Shown piece after piece: positions 18,571 through 27,458 of a stretch of 64,000 bases of DNA (position 1 is the stretch's first letter; each line of letters opens with the position of its first letter). A program made the position numbers and the translations under genes. Location: assembly GCA_965238125.1 (NCBI GenBank), contig OZ250179.1, forward strand, positions 5,084,001-5,148,000, given 5' to 3'. Under the pieces are notes generated by a model, which was not told where the DNA came from, searched no databases, and saw only the letters and a list, made by a program, of their open reading frames with translations. Origin of the DNA: UBA6623 sp965238125. GTDB taxonomy: Bacteria; Acidobacteriota; Terriglobia; Bryobacterales; UBA6623.

Positions 18571-19956
18571 ATGGCGGACCTTGCACTCAATCCGCTAGCC
18601 CAGGTGAGCCCGCCTTTGATCGAGGGCGCGCCGACGCGAGCGGAGGTCACCGACGCGGTGGCGGGCGTGGCCGAGAACAAGGCTCCTCGGAATTGGTACA
18701 TCGCGATTTCGATCTCGGGCGCGATGACGTTGATGTTGGTCGCGATGCTGAGCTACGAAGTCTTCACCGGCGTCGGAGTGTGGGGCAACAACTCGCCGGT
18801 GTTTTGGGGCTGGCCGATTACCAACTTCGTTTTCTGGGTCGGCATCGGTCACGCCGGCACGCTGATCTCAGCCATTCTCTTTCTGTTTCGGCAACGCTGG
18901 CGCACCTCGATCAATCGCTTCGCTGAAGCGATGACGCTGTTCGCGGTTTGTTGCGCCGGCATTTTTCCGGTGTTTCACGTGGGGCGTGTTTGGCGTACGT
19001 ATTGGCTGCTGCCGCTTCCCAACAGCATGGACATGTGGCCGAACTTCCGCAGCCCCTTGCTATGGGACGTGTTTGCCGTCAGCACCTATGCCATGGTCTC
19101 GGCGCTGTTCTGGTACGTCGGTCTGATTCCCGACTTGGCCACGATGCGCGACCGCGCCAAGACGTTTTGGAAGAAGCGCGTGTTCGGGTTCTTCAGCCTG
19201 GGTTGGCGTGGGTCAAACCGCCATTGGCGCCATTACGAGAAAGCCTACTTGCTGCTGGCCGGCCTTTCGACGCCGTTGGTGCTGTCGGTCCACAGCATTG
19301 TGAGCTTCGACTTCGCCGTGTCAGTCATCCCCGGCTGGCACACGACGATCTTTCCGCCGTACTTTGTCGCCGGGGCGGTCTTTTCCGGGTTCGCCATGGT
19401 TGTCACTCTGTTGATCATCGTGCGCTGGGTGTTCAGCCTACAGCACCTGATTACGATGGACCACTTCGAAAAGATGAATAAGATCATCGTGGCCACCGGA
19501 ACGATCGTCGGCTACGCCTACGGGGTCGAGTTCTTCATGGCTTGGTATTCGGGTAACCCCTACGAGCAGTTCGTGTTTCTGAACCGCGCCATGGGGCCCT
19601 ATGCCTGGGCCTATTGGACGATGATTTCGTGCAATGTTCTGTTCCCGCAACTGTTCTGGATCAAGCGGATTCGGCGCAGCATTCCGATCATGTTCGCGAT
19701 TTCGATCGTGGTCAACATCGGCATGTGGTTTGAGCGCTTCGTGATCATCTCGACCTCGCTGCACCGCGATTTTCTGCCGTCGAGCTGGGGCTATTTCACG
19801 CCGACGATTGTTGATGTTCTGACGTTTGCCGGCACGTTCGGGTGGTTCCTTACGTTGATTCTGTTGTTCGTTCGCTTCGTGCCGATCATTGCGATTTCGG
19901 AGGTCAAGGGCGCCTTGGAAGGCGAAGTTCCCGTCGGGCAGGAGGGCAAGGCATGA
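18571..19956 (+). CDS. actC: Alternative complex III NrfD-like membrane subunit
   Basis: The 461 residues contain about ten hydrophobic helices and are homologous to NrfD/PsrC quinone-interacting subunits. Conserved features include W-G-W-P-I-T-N-F-V-F-W-V-G-I-G-H-A-G-T near the second helix and the H-V-G-R-V-W segment. It is expected to bind menaquinol on the periplasmic side and hand electrons to the ActB iron-sulfur chain. Only 3 bases separate it from actB, and its TGA overlaps the actD ATG. No lesion is seen. Confidence 0.95.
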   Translation: MADLALNPLAQVSPPLIEGAPTRAEVTDAVAGVAENKAPRNWYIAISISGAMTLMLVAMLSYEVFTGVGVWGNNSPVFWGWPITNFVFWVGIGHAGTLISAILFLFRQRWRTSINRFAEAMTLFAVCCAGIFPVFHVGRVWRTYWLLPLPNSMDMWPNFRSPLLWDVFAVSTYAMVSALFWYVGLIPDLATMRDRAKTFWKKRVFGFFSLGWRGSNRHWRHYEKAYLLLAGLSTPLVLSVHSIVSFDFAVSVIPGWHTTIFPPYFVAGAVFSGFAMVVTLLIIVRWVFSLQHLITMDHFEKMNKIIVATGTIVGYAYGVEFFMAWYSGNPYEQFVFLNRAMGPYAWAYWTMISCNVLFPQLFWIKRIRRSIPIMFAISIVVNIGMWFERFVIISTSLHRDFLPSSWGYFTPTIVDVLTFAGTFGWFLTLILLFVRFVPIIAISEVKGALEGEVPVGQEGKA

Positions 19957-20591
19957 GCACGGTAGAGAACCCCCTCGAAACCCCCGCCGTCGAGAACCCG
20001 TTCGTTGAAACGCCTTTCACCGATGTGGGCGCTGAAGTGCAGCGGGAGACGGTTGATCCGCCGCCGCCGATTTACGCCGCCATGGCCGGGTTCGCCGAAC
20101 CCCACGAACTCCTGGCGGCGGTTCGCGAAGTACGCGCCCGCGGTTACACCCAAATCGACACTCTGACGCCTTTTCCGGTTCACGGCATGGATGAAGCGAT
20201 GGGCTTGCGTCGCTCGCGGCTGGGATGGCTGGTGCTGGCGTTGGGAGCGACGGGAGCGGGCAGCGCCTTGCTGTTGCAATGGTGGACCGGGGCGGTCGAT
20301 TATCCGCTCGTTGTCGGCGGCAAGCCCTTGTTTGCGATCGAGTTCGCCGTTCCGGTGACGTTCGAGTTGCTGGTCTTGTTCGCGGCATTCGCGGCGGTGT
20401 TCGGGATGCTCGCCTGGAACGGGCTGCCCCGGCTCGATCACCCGGTTTTCGACTACAGCGCCTTCCGGGGCGTCACCGACGACCGTTTCGTGTTGGTGAT
20501 CGAACGCGACGATGATTGCTTCGACGAGAAGGCGACGCCCGAGATGCTGAGGGAATTGGGCGGCCGGGATGTTGAGTTGGTGGACACATGA
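19953..20591 (+). CDS. actD: Alternative complex III subunit D (DUF3341)
   Basis: The 212 residues fit DUF3341: a cytosolic N-terminal half with A-G-F-A-E-P-H-E-L-L-A-A and T-P-F-P-V-H-G-M-D-E-A-M, then two membrane helices (about 90-112 and 128-152), then a short C-terminal cytosolic domain. It is a structural subunit and binds no known cofactor. Its start overlaps the actC stop and its stop overlaps the actE start, both by ATGA, so the genes are translationally coupled. Confidence 0.93.
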   Translation: MSTVENPLETPAVENPFVETPFTDVGAEVQRETVDPPPPIYAAMAGFAEPHELLAAVREVRARGYTQIDTLTPFPVHGMDEAMGLRRSRLGWLVLALGATGAGSALLLQWWTGAVDYPLVVGGKPLFAIEFAVPVTFELLVLFAAFAAVFGMLAWNGLPRLDHPVFDYSAFRGVTDDRFVLVIERDDDCFDEKATPEMLRELGGRDVELVDT

Positions 20592-21316
20592 GGGAGATGC
20601 GCAAGCGAATGCGGCCGCGCAGGCCTGGAGACCGGCCCCACTTGGCGTTGCCGGTGATATTGGTCGTGGTTCTCGGTGCTTGCAGCGGCGTCAAGCGTTC
20701 GACGCCGGTCGAGGTCTTCGCCGACATGGATCATCAACAGAACTACCAGCCGCAAGAGGCGAGCACGTTCTTCCCCGACGGTCGGGCCTCTCGGCCTCCG
20801 GTGGCGGGAACCGTTTCCTGGGGCGGCCTCAAGGAAGACGACGCCTATTACCGCGGCATCGTCGACGGGCATTACGTGGACCGCAATCCCTTGCCTCTCG
20901 ACAAAGCGCTTCTCAAGCGCGGCCGGGAACGTCTCAACATCTATTGCTCGCCTTGCCACGATCGCGCGGGCACGGGGCGAGGAGTCGTCGCCATGCGGGC
21001 GGTCTGGATCGCCACCGACTTGACCGAAGCGCGAATTCAAGAGTTTTCCGACGGCGAACTGTTCCATATCGCGTCGAACGGAAAGCGGTCCATGCCGGGC
21101 TATCGTTTTCAGATACCCGAGCGCGACCGCTGGGCCGTGGTCGGCTACGTGCGCGCCCTGCAAAGAGCGGTCAACGGCACCCTCGACGACGTGCCGCCCC
21201 AACTGCGCCAAAGCATTCGCCCGGCGGAGTCGCCAGAGCCCGGTCTAGCCGCACCCGCGAGTCCCGAAGCCGGCGGCGAGGCTGAAAACTCGCCGGCCGA
21301 GGAGACCGCGCCATGA
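20588..21316 (+). CDS. actE: Alternative complex III monohaem cytochrome c lipoprotein
   Basis: The 242 residues carry a lipoprotein signal (V-L-G-A-C at about 28-32) and one haem motif C-S-P-C-H-D near 120, with a distal Met probably in R-S-M-P-G-Y. It is the mobile-side haem subunit of alternative complex III. The first 18 residues are odd: bases 20619-20640 are a copy of the dispersed GGCAGGTCTCC palindrome and encode R-R-P-G-D-R-P-H just before the hydrophobic core. Either the repeat has become part of the signal peptide, or translation begins at a TTG/GTG just after it. Confidence 0.92.
   Translation: MREMRKRMRPRRPGDRPHLALPVILVVVLGACSGVKRSTPVEVFADMDHQQNYQPQEASTFFPDGRASRPPVAGTVSWGGLKEDDAYYRGIVDGHYVDRNPLPLDKALLKRGRERLNIYCSPCHDRAGTGRGVVAMRAVWIATDLTEARIQEFSDGELFHIASNGKRSMPGYRFQIPERDRWAVVGYVRALQRAVNGTLDDVPPQLRQSIRPAESPEPGLAAPASPEAGGEAENSPAEETAP
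20619..20640. repeat. Palindrome GGCAGGTCTCCAGGCCTGCC, copy 3 (inside actE)
   Basis: Degenerate inverted copy reading GCAGGCCTGGAGACCGGCCC within the signal-peptide codons of actE. Confidence 0.8.
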
Positions 21317-21325
21317 AGCGGGACC

Positions 21326-21352
21326 CAGTGGGGCAGGTCTCCAGGCCTGCCC
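21326..21352. repeat. Palindrome GGCAGGTCTCCAGGCCTGCC, copy 4
   Basis: Lies in the 73-base gap between actE and actF and could fold into a hairpin in the operon mRNA. Confidence 0.85.
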
Positions 21353-21389
21353 AAAGTCTGTGTCCACCACGACGCCCCCGAGGACAGCG

Positions 21390-22595
21390 ATGAACCACCC
21401 AACCCCAACGCTAAACCCCGAGTCGCTGCGACTCGACGACGCGCTGTGGAACCGGGTCCGCGCAGTGATCCTGGCGATCGGCGCGATCGCATGGGCCGCG
21501 TCCATCGCCGGCTACTTGGCCGACTCCGAACGCTTCGCCTTTTCCTATCTCGTTGCGTTCGTCTTCTTTGTCTCGGTGGCGCTGGGGGCGATATTCTTCG
21601 TCATGGTGCAGCACATCACCGGCTCGACCTGGAGCGTCACGATGCGGCGCTTGATGGAGAACGTGATGTCGACAATCGCCCCGGCGGCGGTGCTGTTCAT
21701 CCCCGTGGCGTTGGGGTTGCATGAACTCTATCTCTGGACGCACGCCGACGCGGTGGCGAAAGACGCCCTGCTACAAGGCAAGCAAGTGTACTTGAACGAG
21801 CCTTTCTTCTACCTGCGGACAGCGATCTACTTCGGCGTCTGGACTTTGTTCGCCCGCAAGCTGATCGGGCATTCCGAAGCCCAGGACACGACGAAAGACG
21901 TCAAGCACACGTGGTCGGTGAGGCGCTGGAGCGCGCCCGGGTTGCTGGTGGTGTTTCTGACGACTACCTTTGCGTCGTTTGACTGGCTGATGTCGCTCGA
22001 CCCGCACTGGTACTCGACGATCTTCGGCATCTATTTCTACTCGGGCGCCGGGTTGGCGTTTATCGCGGCGATGATCTTGATAGCGCTGGGGCTGCGGCGC
22101 GCCGGCGTCCTGCGCGAAGCCATCCACGCCGAGCACTATCACGATCTCGGGAAGTGGCTGTTTGCGCTGACGCTGTTTTGGAGCTACATCGCTTTCTCGC
22201 AATACATGCTGATCTGGTACGGCAACATCCCCGAGGAAACGATCTGGTTTCGGCATCGCATGGAAGAGGGATGGCTGCCGCTGACGCAGCTGCTCGTCTT
22301 CGGACATTTCCTATTCCCCTTCCTGCTGCTGATGCCGCGCGCGGCCAAACGCAACACGGCTTGGCTGGCGGGAATGGCGGCATGGATGTTGGCAATGCAT
22401 TACGCCGACTTGTATTGGATCGTGATGCCGACGCTCGACCCGCACGGCGGGCACTTTCATTGGCTCGATCTGACGACCCTTGCCGCGGTGGGCAGCGTTT
22501 TCGCCTATGCGTCTTGGTCGCGAATGCGCAACCGCGCCTTGGCGCCGGTGGGCGACCCGCGCTTCGAGCGGTCATTAGGGTTTGAAAATGTGTAG
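21390..22595 (+). CDS. actF: Alternative complex III quinone-binding membrane subunit F
   Basis: The 401 residues form about ten membrane helices related to NrfD/ActC. They include the helix with G-A-I-F-F-V-M-V-Q-H-I-T-G-S-T-W-S-V and the W-Y-S-T-I-F-G-I-Y-F-Y-S-G-A segment conserved in ActF. It completes the membrane core of the complex and may provide a proton path. ATG 21390 is preferred to an in-frame GTG at 21360 because GAGGA lies 7 bases upstream. The spacing to actE is larger than elsewhere in the cluster because a palindrome sits there. Confidence 0.94.
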   Translation: MNHPTPTLNPESLRLDDALWNRVRAVILAIGAIAWAASIAGYLADSERFAFSYLVAFVFFVSVALGAIFFVMVQHITGSTWSVTMRRLMENVMSTIAPAAVLFIPVALGLHELYLWTHADAVAKDALLQGKQVYLNEPFFYLRTAIYFGVWTLFARKLIGHSEAQDTTKDVKHTWSVRRWSAPGLLVVFLTTTFASFDWLMSLDPHWYSTIFGIYFYSGAGLAFIAAMILIALGLRRAGVLREAIHAEHYHDLGKWLFALTLFWSYIAFSQYMLIWYGNIPEETIWFRHRMEEGWLPLTQLLVFGHFLFPFLLLMPRAAKRNTAWLAGMAAWMLAMHYADLYWIVMPTLDPHGGHFHWLDLTTLAAVGSVFAYASWSRMRNRALAPVGDPRFERSLGFENV

Positions 22596-22889
22596 CCCGG
22601 CGGCCCGCGATGCAGGCCCGAGGATGCGACAAAAGGGGACATCCGGCCGATTTCCGCGCTACGCCGGCATTGAAAACAGAACAGTTCAGCAAGCGGAAAT
22701 CGGCGGCGGCCCCGGCGGCCCCCCATGTTCGCTCCGGCGGCCTTCGGAAGAGACATACCGGCACGAATGCCGGTACGGCACGCAAGAATGCGTGCGCCAC
22801 TTCGGCGCTCGACATCATCGTCGTGCCGGCGCGGCCTTGGCCGCTCATTAGCTCCACCGCGGACGATAAGAACTTTACCGAGGCTGATC
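22596..22889. other. Gap with repeats between actF and the small membrane protein
   Basis: It contains an inverted copy of the GCACGCATTCTTGCGTGC twin hairpin (22748-22800) and CGGCGG-rich sequence. No gene is supported. Confidence 0.6.
22748..22800 (-). repeat. Twin-hairpin repeat, copy 2 of 3 (inverted)
   Basis: Inverse of 6285-6340: ACCGGCACGAATGCCGGT then GCACGCAAGAATGCGTGC, followed by GCCAC. Confidence 0.85.
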
Positions 22890-23306
22890 ATGTCGACAAC
22901 AACATCCACCGAAAACGCCGGGTACGACCGTACCGAGCCGAAGATGAGCGCCATCGCCCTGTGGGGCCTGGCAATCATTGTCGCGCTGGTTGGAGTAATC
23001 GTCGTCGTGCAGTCCTATTTCGATCAGGTCCATGAGCGACAGGTTTACCGGCGAGTGCTTGACCCGGTGGCCGAAAGTCTAATCGACGTGCGATCGCGAG
23101 AGGTCCGCCGACTCCACTCCTACCAATACGTCGACGACCCGCCCGGCACGGTGCGCCTGCCGATCGATCGCGCGATGGAGCTGATCGCCGCCGAATACGC
23201 CGAAGGCCGTTTGCCCTACTCGACTGACCCGACACCGGTGAAAACCGAACCGGAAGCGACGGAATCGGTAGCAGCCGCCGCGGATGGCGAGGGTAAGCCA
23301 AGGTAA
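22890..23306 (+). CDS. Small membrane protein in the act-cox cluster
   Basis: The 138 residues have one membrane helix (about 20-43), preceded by Y-D-R-T-E-P-K-M-S and followed by a soluble part with R-L-H-S-Y-Q-Y-V-D-D-P-P-G-T-V-R-L-P-I-D-R-A-M. A comparable small protein sits between act and cox genes in other bacteria with this arrangement, so an assembly or accessory role in the respiratory supercomplex is inferred. There is no haem or metal motif. The C-terminal 30 residues are low-complexity Glu/Ala/Thr. Confidence 0.8.
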   Translation: MSTTTSTENAGYDRTEPKMSAIALWGLAIIVALVGVIVVVQSYFDQVHERQVYRRVLDPVAESLIDVRSREVRRLHSYQYVDDPPGTVRLPIDRAMELIAAEYAEGRLPYSTDPTPVKTEPEATESVAAAADGEGKPR

Positions 23307-23322
23307 CGAGCCGAGGATCCGG

Positions 23323-23424
23323 GAGCCGCGAAGCGGCGGAAAGAATATAGCCCAGGGTGGAGCCGTCAGGCGGAACCCTGGGTAACCGCAACAAAGAATC
23401 GAGACCTGAAAGGGCGGCGGGAAG
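23323..23424 (+). repeat. AGCCGCGAAGCGGCGG repeat, copy 2 of 4
   Basis: Ends two bases before the sco ATG at 23427, so its terminal GGCGGGAAG serves as the apparent ribosome binding site of that gene. Confidence 0.85.
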
Positions 23425-23426
23425 TC

Positions 23427-24365
23427 ATGGCGCAAACGTTCCACAAAATTCGAAAACCCCTCGCGCCCGCGCGTCGCCGTCCAACAGTCGCTCGCCTCAC
23501 CGCCGGAGCAGTTGCCTTATTCGCAACGGCCGCTCTCCCGGCCGCCTCCGAGCTTCCCCGCGAACTCGAAAATGTCGGCATCGAGGAACACATCGGCGAC
23601 CAGGTCAATCTCGACCTGACCTTCGTCGACGAACGCGCGCGCCCCGTGCGCCTCGGTGACTTCTTCGCGACCGGGCGGCCCGTGATCGTCAACTTGATCT
23701 ATTACGCCTGCCCGATGTTATGCAATCTGACGCTGCGCGGGCAGACCAACAGTCTGCGGGAGATTCCCTGGACACCGGGCAAGGAATTCGAGGTCGTCAC
23801 GATCAGCATCGACCCGCGCGAAACCCCTGCCCTGGCGCGCGAGAAAAAGCAGGCCTACCTGGCCGCCTACGGACGCCCCGCGCCGGGATGGCACTTCCTG
23901 ACCGACTACGACGGCAACGTCGCGCGGCTGGCGGCCGAGTTGGGATTCGGCTACAAATTCAACGAAGCCCGCCAAGAGTGGGCCCACGCGGCGGCGATTT
24001 TCGTCCTCACGCCCGAGGGGAAGATCTCGCGATATCTCTACGGGATTGACTACAAGCCACGAGATGTGCGGCTGGCGTTGACCGAGGCCGCCGAGTCGAA
24101 GTTCTCCTTCAGTCCGCTCGATCGCCTGTTGCTGTTTTGCTTTCACTACGACCCCGACGCCCGTTCCTACGTTCCCTTCGCGATGAATTTCATGCGGGCG
24201 TCCGGCGTGCTGACGGTGTTGGTGTTGGGGTTGCGATGGCACGCCTTTGGAGGCGCGAAAGGGCCGCGGCGGCCGGCTCCGCGGAAAGCCCTACGGGTGC
24301 GGCGTGAATTGGCTCCGCACCATCATGATGCCGCCCGCGGCATCGGAATACGCCGGGCGGCTTGA
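23427..24365 (+). CDS. SCO1/SenC copper chaperone for cytochrome oxidase, probably frameshifted near its end
   Basis: The 312-residue frame has a signal sequence (about 20-42) and a thioredoxin-like SCO domain (about 55-225). It has the copper motif C-P-M-L-C and the distal His in E-W-A-H-A-A. SCO proteins deliver copper to the CuA centre of oxidase subunit II. The C-terminal membrane helix begins at about 254 (M-R-A-S-G-V-L-T-V-L-V-L-G). After the run TTGGGGTT (24225-24232) the frame reads Arg/Pro/His-rich residues into coxB. With one extra G, the sequence would continue M-A-R-L-W-R-R-E-R and stop at 24305-24307, overlapping the coxB GTG, as the tight operon predicts. A one-base deletion is therefore likely. 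Confidence 0.88.
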   Translation: MAQTFHKIRKPLAPARRRPTVARLTAGAVALFATAALPAASELPRELENVGIEEHIGDQVNLDLTFVDERARPVRLGDFFATGRPVIVNLIYYACPMLCNLTLRGQTNSLREIPWTPGKEFEVVTISIDPRETPALAREKKQAYLAAYGRPAPGWHFLTDYDGNVARLAAELGFGYKFNEARQEWAHAAAIFVLTPEGKISRYLYGIDYKPRDVRLALTEAAESKFSFSPLDRLLLFCFHYDPDARSYVPFAMNFMRASGVLTVLVLGLRWHAFGGAKGPRRPAPRKALRVRRELAPHHHDAARGIGIRRAA

Positions 24366-24464
24366 CGACACCTACATGCTGATCTTTTGCATCAGCCTCG
24401 TCTTCTTCTTCCTGATCAGCGGCCTAACGGCCTACTTCGCGCTGCGCTATCGCCGCGGCCGCCG

Positions 24465-26092
<1,628 letters not shown>

Positions 26093-26096
<4 letters not shown>

Positions 26097-26764
26097 GCGA
26101 TTCGGCCCTCTCCTTGCCCGGCGGCGAACATCGGCACGACCCGTATTTGCAGCATCATTTCACCGACGCCGAACAGCAGTTCGACGCCGGGAAGATCGGC
26201 ATGTGGCTGTTCTTGGTCACGGAGCTGCTGCTTTTCGGCGGGCTCTTCGTGGCCTACGGCATCTTGCAGTCGATGCACCCGGAGGCCTTCGTCGAAGCAC
26301 ATCATCACCTCGACCGCACCCTCGGGGCGATCAATACCGTTGTGCTGTTGCTCAGCAGCTTCACGATGGTGATGGCGGTTTGGGCGGCGCAAACGGATCG
26401 GCGGCGCGCGCTGATCGGGTACTTGGAGGCGACGCTGGGCTTTGCCGCCGTCTTTCTCGTCATCAAGTATTTCGAGTACGCCCACAAGTTCCACGATGGC
26501 CTGCTGCCGGGCTCGTTCTACGCCTTTGAAGGGGGAGTCGCGGCCAACCAGCACATCTTTTTCAGCTTCTATTTCATGATGACCGGGCTGCACGGCATTC
26601 ACATCCTCGGCGGGATGGCTGTGATCGGTTGGGTGCTGTGGCGGTCGGTACGCGGCGACTTCTCGAGTCGCTATTTCACGCCCGTCGATTTGACCGGCCT
26701 CTATTGGCACCTGGTCGATTTGATTTGGATCTACTTGTTTCCGTTGTTGTATTTGGTGGGGTAG
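26093..26764 (+). CDS. coxC: Cytochrome c oxidase subunit III
   Basis: The 223 residues give five to seven hydrophobic helices. Family features include K-I-G-M-W-L-F-L-V-T-E-L-L-L-F-G near 36-52 (with the conserved Glu), F-E-Y-A-H-K-F near 126, and M-M-T-G-L-H-G-I-H-I-L near 160. The last helix contains Y-W-H-L-V-D-L-I-W. It is a structural oxidase subunit that stabilises proton uptake. The ATG overlaps the coxA stop. The frame is intact. Confidence 0.95.
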
Positions 26765-26806
26765 TGTCGCCATGCGCGGAAAGTCACCAAGTCATGGGGC
26801 CGAAAG

Positions 26807-26880
26807 CAGTGGGGCAGGTCTCGAGGCCTGCCCTTGGGGTTTGGAATTGTGTTGGGCAGGTCTGGAGACCTGCCCCACTG
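26807..26880. repeat. Inverted pair of GGCAGGTCTCC palindromes, copies 5 and 6
   Basis: The left copy (26807-26833) and right copy (26854-26880) face each other, so CAGTGGGGCAGGTC can pair with GACCTGCCCCACTG across the gap. It lies between coxC and the subunit IV gene. Confidence 0.85.
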
Positions 26881-26922
26881 CGAAGTGCCTTCTCCGAAAT
26901 TTCGGCTGACTAGAAAATCATC

Positions 26923-27315
26923 ATGAAACCCGATCCACAACACGAACACGCCCATCACGGCGGGCCCAAGATCTACTTGGTCGTCCTCGCCGCCTTGATC
27001 GTGCTTACGGTGATCACCGTTCTTGCCGCCGGCGTGAATTTCGGATCGTCCACCACCAATGTGATCATCGCCATGGCGATCGCCTCGGTCAAAGCCTCGC
27101 TGGTGGCCCTGTTCTTCATGCATCTGCGCTGGGATAAACCCCTGAACGCGACGATCTTCGTCGGCGGGCTCTGCTTTCTGGGAATCATGCTCACCTTCAC
27201 CTTCATGGACAATACGACCCGTGTGGAGGTGCGTCCCGAAACCCCGTCGATCGACCTGAGCGCGCCAGCCGAAGAGAAACCGACGGAGAAAGCAAGCCCC
27301 GCCGACGGGGAATGA
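26923..27315 (+). CDS. Cytochrome c oxidase subunit IV
   Basis: The 130 residues have a His-rich N-terminus (H-E-H-A-H-H) and three helices (about 15-38, 45-65 and 78-97). The middle part carries the prokaryotic COX4 signature A-S-V-K-A-S-L-V-A-L-F-F-M-H-L-R-W-D. The C-terminal 30 residues are a Pro/Glu-rich tail. It is a small structural oxidase subunit. A 158-base gap holding the palindrome pair separates it from coxC. It is the last gene of the respiratory cluster, followed after 3 bases by another palindrome pair and then a convergent gene. Confidence 0.92.
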   Translation: MKPDPQHEHAHHGGPKIYLVVLAALIVLTVITVLAAGVNFGSSTTNVIIAMAIASVKASLVALFFMHLRWDKPLNATIFVGGLCFLGIMLTFTFMDNTTRVEVRPETPSIDLSAPAEEKPTEKASPADGE

Positions 27316-27317
27316 CC

Positions 27318-27425
27318 CAGTGGGGCAGGTCTCCAGGCCTGCCCTCCGAAGCTGCCCACCGAACGTGCCCAATCGGGCTCGGTTTGTTGGTGAGGATGGG
27401 CAGGTCTGGAGACCCGCCCACTGGG
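27318..27425. repeat. Inverted pair of GGCAGGTCTCC palindromes, copies 7 and 8
   Basis: Copies at 27318-27344 and 27398-27425 face each other. Placed between the convergent cox cluster and comEC, they could act as a bidirectional transcription barrier, though no T run is present. Confidence 0.85.
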
Positions 27426-27458
27426 CCGCACCGCCGAACACCTGATGGTTTTCAATCC

